Shown: positions 11,190-23,145 of the stretch, piece after piece | Position numbering within the stretch: position 1 is the stretch's first letter | Layout: each line of letters begins with the position of its first letter | Source of the DNA: Alisma plantago-aquatica | Lineage: Eukaryota; Streptophyta; Magnoliopsida; Alismatales; Alismataceae | NCBI GenBank assembly: GCA_963693085.1 | Contig: OY856412.1 | Span: 1,413,032,394-1,413,096,393, forward strand | DNA: 64,000 bases | Direction of reading: 5' to 3' | Program-made: the position numbers and the translations under genes | Notes under the pieces: model-generated | What the model saw: only the letters and a program-made list of their open reading frames with translations | What the model was told of the DNA's origin: nothing | Database searches by the model: none

Positions 11190-12920
11190 TGATAACACTT
11201 TATTTCACATACTTTTTGTATATATTTTATACCTTTTTAGAATATCATTCGTTAGCTTTTCCCATAATTTTACCACCTTTTTGACTAAAATCCCACTTAT
11301 ATGGTTTTAGGTAATTTCACAACCCAGGTCGCGGTCTCTACCTCGACCGTGACCCACTTCTCCCTCAACTGTGATCGTAGTTTTAGAGTTCCTTTGAGAT
11401 CGAGGTCATCAGGTGTCAAAGATGCACCACAGCCATAACAAAACCGCAATCACTTCTTAACCGCGACCACAACATTGGTCGCAATCGAAACATGGGTCCC
11501 AAATCAGACTGGGGTCTCGGTGTATACGGAGATCGCGATCAACACAGACCAGAATCAAGAAGGATTGTGACCAGTTTGGAGACCGTGGACATTGTTGAAT
11601 CCTTGCAAGCCATGACTGAACAAGAAGACCTCAACCTCTCCAAATGCAATGCGCAAGCCAACATCGATCGCGATCATCACCAGACCGCAACTAAGCTCAA
11701 CCGCGGGTGAAGAAGGAATAAAGAGAAGACCACGACCATGGTCTCACCCCTCACACAACCAAGACCGCGACCGCGATCTAGGCTTAAGTCGGTGGAATGT
11801 CCCTATAAATAGTTCACCCACCTGTCTTGTCAAATCATCAGATCATAGATCGGATCCCAAGGACCACAAAGTGTTGCTGCATTCCAGATTCGTTCCATAC
11901 CATCCCATCCATCAGTCTTTGATCCCCAAAGGTGGAAGCTGAGGAGAGAGAAGGTTGAAGACCGCTTCTTCGAGAGAAGAAGACTGCCCACGCCATCAAC
12001 ATGATAGATCCAGATCTAAAGAAGTATTGTGTCGTATCACATCTCTTCTCTCTAGATCTATCATTCCATCCCACTATACTTCCCTCCTCACTTCATGGGA
12101 CTTCATGTATCCACCTTTCTGTAGTTCTGTTATGCTGTCCACAAGCATGAGTCACTAAACACCTTAACTTGGGTTGGGGGTATCCAATATAGCTCTCCCA
12201 ACATGCATGTTGTCTCTTTCTATTGAATATATATATTCTTATCAAGATTATATCCATGCACCTATTTTAATGCTTCTTTTGTATGCTTAGCTACCATCTT
12301 GTGATGTTTGATAGTTGATATCTCGAGAGAGTAATATCACTTTTATCATGTGTTATGGAGTAGTATGAATGCATGAGAGTGTTGGAATGCTAATGCTTTA
12401 AAATCATATGTTACATGATGAGGTTTACGTGTAGTCATCTCGAGAGGGAGTCTATCCTTAGAATTAGATCTTCCCTCATCTCGAGAGAGAGAGTTGAATA
12501 GATTCTTTTGATGGTCGCTTGTAATCTTGGTAAGAGTTTGCGAGAGAGAGAGATAATGTTGCATGTTGGTGAGATGCTTTAGTAGGTGAACCCCAGCCCG
12601 GGTTTCTTCCCTTATACTTGTTTTGTCTTGTTTTCTTTGTTTTTGTTTGTTCTTCTTATTCTTGTTTTTCTTGCCCAACTCAGTTTGTGTGCCATCGTTC
12701 CTAAGGGAACACCTTTTATATACCCTCTTCGGCTGGAGTATATGAGTGTTTGATTCTGTGCGCTTAACACTGCCAATCTTGTCCCTGTGTTCGACCGCGA
12801 TTTCTACATCGGACCTTGTTTATCGTTGCGGGGGGGCTGAGAGTTTGGTTATCTCTTTAAAAGTCTGACTACTCTGAATCCACTCCTTTTTGGATGTGCG
12901 ATTTAGGCCGGTCAGCCTCA
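11190..12920 (+). mobile_element. 3' LTR of the Ulp1-bearing Athila-like element
   Basis: The LTR starts TGATAAC after the polypurine tract and ends near ggtcagcctca. U3 has CGCGGTC-type motifs (11320-11780), then TATAAATA at 11804-11811. The last 400 bases align with the reverse complement of 37484-37720: both contain the U5 block with ttcgaccgcgatttctacat, then ttatcgttgcggggg, then gcgatttaggccggtca. That shared end identifies both copies as one family. The right end is placed by loss of this homology; the 5' LTR lies outside the window. Confidence 0.75.
11804..11811 (+). promoter_or_regulatory. TATA box of the 3' LTR
   Basis: TATAAATA sits about 615 bases into the LTR, followed by a pyrimidine-rich stretch, the normal place for the U3/R promoter. 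Confidence 0.55.
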
Positions 12921-12929
12921 TTTCCACAA

Positions 12930-13123
12930 GGTTGATAATTGAAGACATATGTCATTGAATAATATTATTCTCTAGACATTCATAGTGTTTCCTCATTATC
13001 TCATAACTGAGCGAAACAGAATCAATTGGAAGCTTGCCTTTATATGTGTTGATACAATCCTTTATATGGTATATGCCATGTCAATAATCACATGATTGGC
13101 TCTATGGGCATTCCATACCAACA
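12930..13123 (-). mobile_element. Copia LTR stub (first ~190 bases of the LTR)
   Basis: Read on the minus strand it begins tgttggtatggaatgcccat and contains aatgacatatgtcttcaatt, matching the start of the copia LTR at 26544-28736. It is cut on its left by the Athila-like LTR, which therefore probably inserted into or next to it. Confidence 0.8.
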
Positions 13124-16100
13124 GTCACGCCCTTCTTAAATCCAGAAGGAGAAGTCAAAGGGAAGAAGAAAAATAAGAAGTTGGAGCACTCTATGTATCC
13201 AGTACCCCACTCCCAGTACAGCCCATACATAGGGGAGGGTAAGGGACAATTTCCATCCATACAAGTCTCGTCAGCACAAACATCAATGTCAAAGGCAGTC
13301 CATGCCCCATCACCTCAACAACAATAGGCTCATGTGATGCCACCCAATTATCAACCCCAGTACATGCTTCTGTAGTACACATGGCTTCCAAACAACTACT
13401 ATGGGTATGCACCGCCCCCTTTCTAGCCAACAATGCAACATATGAACACAAAGTCTAGTTGTGACTAATCTGACATATCATGTTGAGTGAACAACTACAA
13501 CTCCTTCAATAGAGGATCCTTTCAAACCAAAGTATAAGTTCACCATGATGGGAGCTTCTCTCAACACTATCCTACCAGATATCAAGCATCTTCTCAAGTA
13601 CTCGGCCATAAGGGATCCATCAAACCCCATTACAAAGAGCTACAATGCCAATACCTTTGGAAACTTCCACCATACAAAGGGCCACAAGACAGATGTCAAC
13701 ATCATGCTCAAACATGCCTTACAATTTTTTATAGTTGTTGGGGAGGTCCACACTATCACCTTGGAATAAGTACCTTTGTCATCCAGTACAGTGGCCATGA
13801 TCTCTTAACCAGAGGCCTGTGGGATCCTCCTTCCACTGGAGCAAGCAATCAATAATTGGTATGGAAATACTCAGATCATCGGCTTAATCTGGGCTCAAAA
13901 GCTAGTAATTGCAATAAGTGTCTAAAAGTCAACTAGCACATCAAGCTCCTGTCAAGGGCAGAGAATGCAGACAGACATCATACTAGGGGTCATCCAAGGG
14001 AAGAAGGCACAACCCAGTCAATATACCAAAGGAAAATTGAATGGAAAAAGTGCAGAAGGTGTGAGTCCCAAAGACATCGATCTCTCCAATCTATCTCCCT
14101 ACAGTTGTGATATCATCCCCAAAAACTTCACCTACCACAACAAAGTGAGACCAACACTCTGCCTCTCCAGAGGTACCACTACCCCCTCAATAAGGGTAAA
14201 GAGAAGGTGACTACATGCATAGGATTCCCTACTAGCATTATAGAAGAGGGGGCCACACAAGGTCTTCAATAGATCCATTGATACCAAGTAGGTACCATTG
14301 ATGACGGGTCTTTGTAAGGAGACATATCCTAATGGATCAAACGCAATCTAGTTCCTCAGTGAACCAAAAGGGGAAGTGTCGCTGACAGAAGTGATATGAA
14401 ACTCCCCAGATCGGTGAGATGCAATTAGGAAGACTCTAGAAGGGGCCTATGTTTCTAAAGATGTATGTCATGAACCTCTCACAGCCACTATTAGGTTGAT
14501 CACAACCCTACACTTGATCTCATTCTCTGAGGATGAGATCCCAATAGGTGGGAATCACAACAAGCCCTTATTGATCACAATAATATACAACAACCTCAAG
14601 ATACCCTCCTGCTTTGTCGGAAATGGTTCATGCCTAAATGTGTGTCCCTTAAAGTCACCAATAAGCCTAGGGAAGGATCCTTCTGACTTCCAATCAATAA
14701 AAAATAAAGAAACCTCATTCCATAGGGTGATCAAGGATGCTTTGGGAGAAATCACGGTTGAGATACAAATTAGACCCCAGATGTTCACGATCCAATTAGT
14801 CGTAATGGAGTTGAGTCCCTCCTTGAACCTCTTCCTAGCAAGGTTGTGGGTTCATCAAAATTGAATAGTTTCCTCATCACTACATTAGAAGTTAAATATC
14901 AGTTAGGTCATTCCATCGTCATTTTTAGGTCAACAATGTAGATACCATTGCATGCATCAAAGAGGATGACCTCCTACTTCTCTTTGAGATGCTTCACATT
15001 GTGAAAGTTAGTTGGGTGCCCCATGCAGGTGGAGACTTCATATTCCCTATGACCATGTATTGTTCACACAAAGGTTACAAGAGATGAATATCCATCCAGA
15101 TAGAAGACTGGGAGCCTGACGACAAGGACACACAGAGATCATCTATATCCCTCCCAAACAAAAAGTATTGGTTCTAGGGTTCCATGGCCCATATTACAGA
15201 CAATCTCAGATCACCAGATGGACATTGTACTGGAAACCCATAGTTTGGTGACCCAATATGAAGGACTCAACTGAAGAGGTTTCCTTAAAGGAAACTACTG
15301 ACTAGAGAGTTGATTCATGATGTCAGAAACATTTGACTAGAAGAAGAACATGACTTAGGGTACTATATTGATGGGATCTTGAACATGAGTGTAAGGATAC
15401 CCTCCCATATTTTCCTAGTACTCTGTCCATCACAAAAGATAATTTAGATATAACCAAGGCAAGCATTCCCGTGACATTTTCTTACTTCATGCAAGAGGTC
15501 AAAAATGATGACTAGAAGGACTATCTTGGAATCACTACCAGCATTGAAGACATTTCCCCCATCAAAGACGAGGACTAGGGTATCTGAACCACCTGTAACA
15601 ATCAATCGTCTGAGAACAAAGTCATCCCTCCAAATGAGGATGCAATCAAAAGAATGATGGCTCCTATAGTCATTAAGTCATTCCCTAAGCACTCATACAT
15701 TAGTAAGAGCATCATACATTTTCAAGATGACCCCATTGGCCAGAAAAATATCGTCAACCCAACACTAGAAAGGGTGGGAATGTACCCAAAACATATGTCT
15801 ATGATCCTCTCTAGGTTTGCCCCAAATGGCCTAATCAAGATGAGGTCGAGCTACAAATGTTGAAGTCATGGAAGAGAACTATGGCATCACATGGGAGGAC
15901 TACAATGAAGCATAAAAAATGATCATAGGATGTAGTTTCAATGACATCTTTGATTCCTAGGTCATGAAAGACCCAAACTCTCATATATCCTATCAAACAG
16001 GAAGAGGAACTCGAGAACTGGTGTGTGGATGACCGCAATGTCTTAAGGGTCAAGTCTCTGCTCACACCCAAATAAGCTCATTAGAAGAAAGGCTCCCTGA

Positions 16101-17010
16101 TGTGTAGAGATCCCAGAGTGGATGTTTGGGCATGCTCTCCATTTTACCCACTCATCCCTGCAAAATCTAAAAAAAATTGCAAATACACTAAAATCCAAAA
16201 AATTACAAAATCCAGATAACCTAAAAAATCTAAAGACAAGCAGGCTCTCATAGAGTTTTCTAGATACTTCACCGAGGTAGCCCAGATCTACAATGATGAA
16301 GATGTTGAGTTTGAAGATGCCCCTATTTTGGAGCGTATAACAAAGGAGCATCAACCTTTTAATATCAAAAAGAAAATAGAGATGGTCGAAATCATCTTGG
16401 GCCCTAAGCAACACAAAGTCAAAGTTGGGGTGTGTCTACCACAAAACATCCAAGACCAGATAATAGAGTTTCTACACCACTACATCGACATGTTTTCCTG
16501 GAGCTACATTGGCATGCCTAGGTTGGATGAAGCAATCACTATCAGTTGATTACCCATCATTCCTGGTGTTCGACCCATCAAAGAAAAGGCTAGAGGGATG
16601 GGGCCAAAATGGATCCTCAAGATCATGGAGGAAGTTTAAAAAAATACAATGTTGGTTTCCTAAATCAGATCAACTATCTACATGGCTCGCAAACATTGTA
16701 CTAGTTCCAAAGAAAGATGAAAAAGTGTGGATGTGTGTGGACTATTATGACCTCAAAAAGGAATCTCCAAGAGATGACTTCCCACTTTCACACATAGATG
16801 TGCTCATTGAAAACACAACTAACCATGTGTTGCTCAACTTCATGGACGGATTTTCCATCTACAATCAGATCAAGATGGAAAAGGAAGATAAAGAAATCCA
16901 ACCATCATCACTAAATGGGGAGTGTGCTACTATCAGATCATGCCTTTCAATCTCAAGAACATCTGAGCTACATATCAAAGGTCAATGAGGACGATGCACT
17001 AAATGGAAAT
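13124..17010 (+). pseudogene. Decayed Ty3/gypsy Tat-type gag-protease-RT fragment
   Basis: Pieces of one polyprotein can be followed in order despite many stops and frameshifts. First a Pro/Tyr-rich gag stretch with NFHHTKGHKTD where a zinc knuckle is expected (13620-13730; Cys positions lost). Then a protease-like region at 14496-14860 (DPSDFQSIKN, EITVEIQIRPQMFTIQLVVM) with GNGS in place of the catalytic D-N/T-G. A linker follows (15654-15860), then the start of reverse transcriptase (16690-16890: WLANIVLVPKKDEKVWMCVD, FMDGFSIYNQIKM). RT stops abruptly near 17010. It faces the minus-strand copia fragment, so the element is truncated by a later rearrangement. Confidence 0.8.
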
Positions 17011-17351
17011 TAATGTTGTCAAAATTCGACCTATCTCCCAAAAAATCTCCCAGTCTCCGATCGGTCGAGTTGGCAACTCCACAGATGGTTCAACTGAACC
17101 AACATTAGAAAATATAATTTCTAGCCATATGAGTAATAATTAAATTTATTTTTCAAATCCATTTTGCATTTTAAACAAACTTAGGCACATATCACTCATC
17201 ATTGGGTACTATTTTGTGATAAAACAAGTGTTTGCAAAAATACCCAAAAATAAGAGAAAATTAAGGCAAAAAGAACATGAAAACAGATTTTTAGCATATT
17301 AACAAGCAATGGTGATTGACACTTAGGCAAAGCATATAGAATATATAATAA
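17011..17351. other. AT-rich gap, probably 3' flank of the copia fragment
   Basis: No ORF or motif recognised. By position it may be the region after RNase H of the minus-strand copia element. Confidence 0.4.
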
Positions 17352-19130
17352 CTAGCTAGAAGGCATATTAGATTCATTCAAAGTAGTTATGAGCAGTTTA
17401 GATCTAATAAAGTTAAATTGCTCTCTATCTAGAGGTTTAGTGAAAATGTCCACCAATTGATTTTTCGTGTCCACACATGTGATATAGATATCCTTTTTGG
17501 CAATGTGATCATGAAGAAAATTATGGCGGACCTCTATATGCTTATCTCTGTTATGCATGATAGGATTATATGATAAGTTAATTGCACTATTATTATCACA
17601 TTAGATAGGAGAAGCATCAAAATGAATGTTAAAGTCTTGGAACATTTGCTTCATCCATAGGACATGGGCACAACAACTCTTGGCTGCAATGTATTCATCC
17701 TTGGTGGTTGATAATGCCATTGTGCTCTATTTCTTGGAGAACCAAGACACCAAGCATGTTCCTAGGAGAAAGAAAGTGCCACTTGTGCACTTTCTATCAA
17801 TCAAGCATCCCGCGTAATTTGGATCACTATATGTTGTAAGAGTAAAGTCCCTTAACTTGGGATATCATAGACCAAAATTTGTAGTTTTGGCTAAGTACCT
17901 TAAAATCCTCTTAACAACAAGATGTGATTTCTTAGGATTTGATTGAAAGAGATCACACAAGCCAACACTAAACATTATATCAGGTCTAGAGGCAGTTAAG
18001 TAAAGTAAACTTCCGATCATACCTCTATACAGCTTCTCATCTACCTTTTCACCTTCTTCATCCTTATTAAGTTTGGCGGTGTTTGACATGGGTGTGTCCA
18101 TCATCTTGGTGTTCTCCATCCCAAAGCACTTTAGTAATTCACTTGTATACTTGCCTTGGTTAATGAAGTTTCCATCTTTAGTTAGCTTGATTTGAAAGCC
18201 GAGGAAGAATGTGAGCTCACCCATCATACTCATCTCAAATTCACTCTTCATAAGATCACTAAATTCTTTGCAAAGATCAAGGTTAGTTCTGCCAAAAATG
18301 ATATCATCAATATATATTTGAATGATAAGAAAATTGTTAGAAGTGTGCTTTAAAAATAAGGTAAAATCTACTTTTCCCATGATATATGCATGATCTAACA
18401 AAAAGTTCTTTAATTTCTCATACCAAGCTCAAGGTGCTTGTTTGAGTCTATAGAGAGCTTTTTGCAACAAATAAACATGGTTATGTAAGCTATCATGTTC
18501 AAAGCCCAGGGGTTGGGCAACATACACTTCCTCTAGAATTGTACCATTCAAAAACATACTTTTAACATCCATTTGAAATAGAAGAAATTTTTTTTAACTA
18601 GCAAAAGCAAGCAACATATCAATGGACTCAAGTCTAGCTACAAGTGCATATGTTTCATCAAAGTCTATATCGTCCTATTGATTGTAGCCTTAGACACTAA
18701 CCTTGTTTTATTCCTTACCACTTTGCCACTTTCATTTAGCTTTTTGCAGTCGACCCACTTCGTGTCAATGATCTTTCTTTCTATCACTTGGTCATGTCAC
18801 TAGGGTTCATACTTTATTATTTTCAAATTGTTCCAACTCTTCTTGTATGGCTAGGATCCATTCATCATCTCCAAGAGCTTCCTTGACGTTCTTTGTCTCT
18901 AGTTGAATGCAGAATACATCTTCACTCTTTCAAATTGATCTCCTAAAATAATCTCTTTTGGATGATTCTTTGCAAATTGAGGAGTTGGATCCTTCTTCTC
19001 TTCATATTTCTCTTCTTCTTGAGTGACCACCTCTTTTCACTTTTCAGTGATGTTGAGTTCTTTTAGAATATGAATTACCGCGCCTACAACATCATCATTT
19101 GGAATAATATCTTTGGGAATAGAGGGGTAA
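17352..19130 (-). pseudogene. Ty1/copia (SIRE-like) reverse transcriptase and RNase H, truncated
   Basis: Read on the minus strand, the fragment opens with the copia linker (EALGDDEWILAIQEELEQFE, about 18890-18830). RT follows with YIDDIIFG (catalytic Asp pair, about 18310), FEMSMMGELTFFLGFQIK, and SRPDIMFSVGLCDLFQSNPK. RNase H ends in HIEVRHNFLHDHIAKKDI and KNQLVDIFTKPLDREQFNFI (17352-17500). The frame is split by several stops and indels. YIDDIIFG and the order of motifs suggest the SIRE/Maximus lineage. Gag, protease and integrase are missing, and no LTR is attached. Confidence 0.85.
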
Positions 19131-19159
19131 GTCTCAATAAACTTTATATGTGTATATAT

Positions 19160-22100
19160 ATATATTAGAGAAGTCAGGAGGCAATCTTATTCATCCCGCC
19201 CTCCTCGTGCAAGATAAATCAAAGTTTAACTTACATCCACTAACTAAACTGTGAATAGGAAACATGGTAGTACTACTACCATTACAAAATTCTTTAGCTA
19301 CTAAGGTACTAACCTCCATTGGAGGTAAGGGGTAATTTTGGAATCCACTAGTGTTCTTAAGGTGGTGTTTGGCAAGGTTGTCTGCCACTTCATTAGTAAC
19401 CCTACTAGAATAACAAAGTTGCCACCTCTTTTTCTTACGTGATTGGATCTTGTTGATTATTTTGCCATATCCAGGATTCATGGTTACTGGTTCAGCTATC
19501 ATATTCACAGCCGCTAGGGAGTCCAACTCAATGGTGATCTCTGCCAATCTGTTGTGGTCGGCTACTTCCATAGCCATCTGAATCGCTATCAGCTCCGCAA
19601 GCACAACATCATCAGTCATCACCTTCTCAGCCACCCTGCCAATCCATTTACCTTCAGAATCGTGCACGACGATGGCACAGGCAGCATGTTTTCCTTTAAC
19701 AGCAGCATCTGTGCTAATTTTGATAACACCAAGGTCCGGATTAGACCATTTTGTTCCTTGTTTGGACTCATTGTTCACTCTTTTGCTATCGAAAGCTTCT
19801 TTCTGTGTTGCCGCTTCCTTCCTCACCGCATTGGCTTGCTGTCTCAGATTGATTTGGGTTCCTTCAAAGATATGTCTGTTCCTATTCATCCAAATCGTGC
19901 GGCAAGAAACCATGAAGATGTACATAAGATCTTGTTCAGCTTTGAGATATTTATGGCACCATGTTTTAGTGTCCTGCTAAGCAAAAAAAGTAGGTGCCAT
20001 TGCAGTGATAGCCAGTTTTTCCCATACTTTCTTGGCTTGTTTGCAGTCCCTCAAGGCATGTAGAACAGTCTCCTGACCCTGATGACATCTGGGGAAAGTA
20101 TCATCATTGGTGAGGTGCCACTAGCATCATTTTTGGTTTGTCATCAGCTCCCCATGGAGTATTAACTAGAAGAAGAGTTTTAGATTTTCCGAGACCTGTA
20201 GATTCCAAATCAATCCCCATTGACCCTCAATGCAGATACCCATGCCTTCTCTCAACTTGTTGTACGCTGTCTTGGTTGTGAACTGACCATTCTTGGTCAG
20301 TGCCCAAGCGCGGATGTCCTCTCCATCGGCTTCATACGGTGGCTCGAGCAACATGATCTCCTTAACAATATTCTTCGGCATCCACTGGTTTAGGAAATCT
20401 TGGTCCCAATCCCCATCGAGATTGGTCAGAGAACTCACCTTCAGATCAAGTAGCTCGTCAGGTATAGGCTGCAGCGCATGTTCCTTGAGCTTAGGTCCGT
20501 TCTTCCACCAGATATCCTTCCAAAAGTTGATGCTTTGCCCGTTCATAGAGATCTAGTAGGAGTTTTCATTAACGAAGTCCTTACCTGCAATAGCTGCATT
20601 GCCAAGTCTTGAGTAGTGATAGCATTTAGCAGATCCACACTTGTGAAATTTTTGCTTCATACCAGAACGCCAAGGAGAATCACGTTTGCTGGCTAGGTCC
20701 CAGATATGTTTTAATATCAAAGCTTGGTTCCAGTCCCGCATAGTTTTTATACTTAGGCCACCCTCGTCCTTACGGTTAGTGACTTTGTTCCAAGCAACCA
20801 ATGCCTGCGAGTGCATCTTCTGAGCACCCCCCCAGATGAAGCTCCAAATGATGGAATCAATTTTGTCGCATACTTGAAGCGGTAGCACAGCTGATTGCAT
20901 GGTGTAGGTGGGTAGAGAAGAAAGGGTAGCTTTGGCGAGGCAGATTCTACCAGGAAGGGAAAGGCTTCTCGCAGCCCAAGCGTTCACCCTCCCATTAATC
21001 TTGTCGATAATACCACCATAAGTGGTCTTCCCTACTTTGTTGTGGATGATCGGGACTCCGAGGTACTTGCCCAAGTTTGTCGTGGATTGAAAGCCACTAC
21101 TTCTCGTTATTCTTGATTGCAGACGACACTCAACACTGGCGGAGTAGAACACTCTTGACTTGGATGGTGGCACAGTCTATCCTGATACGTTTTCAAACTC
21201 TTCTAGGCACTTCTTGATTACCCTCATATGTTTCACACTGGCTTCACCAAATAAAATGATATCATCGGCGAAGCAGACGTGGGAAATATGTGGCCCTTTG
21301 CTGCTTACTTTCATAGGTTTCCAACTGCCACTAGTGACATTTCGTTGGATAAGCTGACTAAGCCGCTCCAGGCACAGCACAAAAAGGTAAGGCGGCAATG
21401 GGTTGCCTTGCCGGAGGCCTCTGCTGGCCTTGAAGGAGTGTGTGGTCTTGCCATTCCAGACAATGGAAGTTTCCCCATTGGAGATAGACGCCATGATATA
21501 GTTTATGATGTTTACAGGGAGGTTCAATTTCTCCAAAGTATCCTTAACAAAGGACCAGGACATGGTGTCGTATGCTTTACTTAGATCGATTTTAATGGCC
21601 ATCGTTCTAGCTCCTCTCTTCCTCTTCATGATGTGAACGAGTTCCTGGATGAGCGCAATATTATAGGTTATACGCCACCCCAGAACAAAGCTACTATGTG
21701 TCGTTGACACCCATCTGACCATGAACGGTTTGAGTCTTTCAACTACCAAGTTGGAGATGACCTTGAGAGAAACGTTATTGAGTGATATGGGTTTGAGGTT
21801 CTCACAGCTCTGTGGTTCTGGCACTTTGGGGATAAGGACAATAGTGGAAGTGCATAGCTCGTCATCAATGGTCCCCGTAAGGATGGCATTCTCGATAGTG
21901 GCCGTGAGGCTAGGACCAACAATATTCTAGTTCTTCTGAATGAAAGTTCCAAACACTCCATCCGGTCCGGGCGCTTTCACAGGATCCAGGGCGTCGACAA
22001 TCAACTTGATTTTGTTCTCAGGTGGGCAGACACCAATTGCCATTTTCTGTGATTCACTGAGAGTAGCAAACTCCCCTGGGAAGTCATTGGATTGTAGATT

Positions 22101-22210
22101 GTTCCTTCTAGTGGGGGCGGACAGGATGCTTTTGAAATGTTCGACTACAAGATTCATAAGATCTGATTCCTCCGTGACCCATTGGCCTTGTTGATTTTTC
22201 AGGGCATGTG
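19160..22210 (-). pseudogene. L1-type LINE ORF2: RT, zinc-binding RT region and RNase H (5' truncated)
   Basis: On the minus strand the reading enters at about 22210 (HALKNQQGQWVTEESDL) and continues through RT: KAPGPDGVFG, LKPISLNNVSLKVISN, AIKIDLSKAYD, FKASRGLRQGNPLPPYLF and the catalytic HVCFADDIILF (21258-21282). Then come LGVPIIHN, a zf-RVT-like region (20166-20546) and an RNase H domain (19260-19720: VIKISTDAAVKGKHA, AELIAIQMAMEV, ELDSLAAVNMI, NEVADNLAKHHL). Only a few stops interrupt it. The endonuclease and ORF1 are missing, as expected from 5' truncation. The element ends near (TA)n at 19150-19165, possibly its tail. It abuts the post-integrase region of the gypsy element on its right. 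Confidence 0.9.
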
Positions 22211-22288
22211 TGTATTTTTAGATTTATGTAAAAATAAAGCAAAAGTATAAAAAATGAGAGGTTGGGTAAAAAATTCCCCAAACCTAGG

Positions 22289-22302
22289 TGGGTTGCCTCC
22301 CA
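22289..22302 (-). other. Post-integrase hairpin in the minus-strand gypsy derivative
   Basis: tgggttgcctccca is the complement of the GGGAGGCAACCC motif at 1046-1061. Here it lies only 400 bases from the gag stub, marking where pol was lost. Confidence 0.7.
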
Positions 22303-22702
22303 CAAGCGCTGAGTTTCTAGCCTTCAGCTTGGCTTCTTAGCGATTCTTCATTCATTTATCCATTTGGCATTCTCATGTGTCCATTCTTACAAAACATGCA
22401 TCCCTCATATGCACTCAATCTGTTTTCCTCATCCCTTTGATCACAATAATCATCATCAATTGTTCCATCTTGATCTCCTTTTCTCAAATGATCATTCAAA
22501 TTTGTGAAGTGATCATGCCCAATATCCCTATCTCAGACTCGCTGGGTTGGGGGTTTGTACATGTTGATCTTGATCTTCATGTCCATGAATGAAAGGAGTC
22601 CAAGTATGCTCCATTCTTCATTGTTTCCCAACTCGTGATGTCCCTTCTTGAGTCATACCAATATTTGTCTCTATCTTTGAGGGATAAAGAGAATAAGGTC
22701 AA

Positions 22703-23008
22703 TCAGATTGTATCATCACTGTCCATCAACATCCTGAATGTGGAGCATACTTCAAGAAAGGAGTCCAAGTTCTTGTAGGGGTTCTCACTCTCCAAGCCGT
22801 AGAAGATGGGCAGGAGCCCAAGAAGACCTAGAGGAATGGAGAATTGCTCCTCTAGCATTTGATCAACCCTGCTAACAATTGACAATTTATAGTTGCTAGG
22901 CATGAAGTAGTCTTGAAGCGGCTTGTGGGGTGCATTTTGGCCTTCCATCTTGTCTTCCCCCAAATGGCTTGTCACATGCACAAAGCACAACCAAACAAAA
23001 GAAGGCAA
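22703..23008 (-). pseudogene. Gag N-terminal fragment of the gypsy derivative
   Basis: The peptide contains KPLQDYFMPSNYKLSIV and, further on, LGLLPIFYGLESENPYKNLD and SFLEVCSTF. This fits the start of Athila/Tat gag, which has a PLRDY-like motif, then a GLPSEDPxxHLxxFLEICDT-like block. It ends after SDDTI, where these gags normally continue with a long capsid region. It begins about 110 bases inside the primer site, as expected. Confidence 0.6.
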
Positions 23009-23120
23009 GTTAGTAAACCAATATACACAAAGAATGCAAAGAATATTGAATAAAGAATAGCAATGATGAGGGAAGCAGGAAAATTCAAAGCAAAACTAAC
23101 TAACTAGGTCGAGCACCTTT

Positions 23121-23140
23121 CTCCCCGGCAACGGCGCAGA
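23121..23140 (-). promoter_or_regulatory. Primer binding site for tRNA-Asp
   Basis: The plus strand reads ctccccggcaacggcgcaga, whose complement contains GCGCCGTTGCCGGGGAG. It pairs with the 3' end of plant tRNA-Asp (one base short of perfect) and is the usual primer site of Athila/Tat elements. Confidence 0.85.
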
Positions 23141-23145
23141 AAGCT

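Noticed and set aside
12820..12840. cgttgcggggggg as a primer binding site
   Set aside because: It lies inside the shared U5 block in two 3' LTRs (also at about 37560 on the minus strand), so it is LTR sequence.
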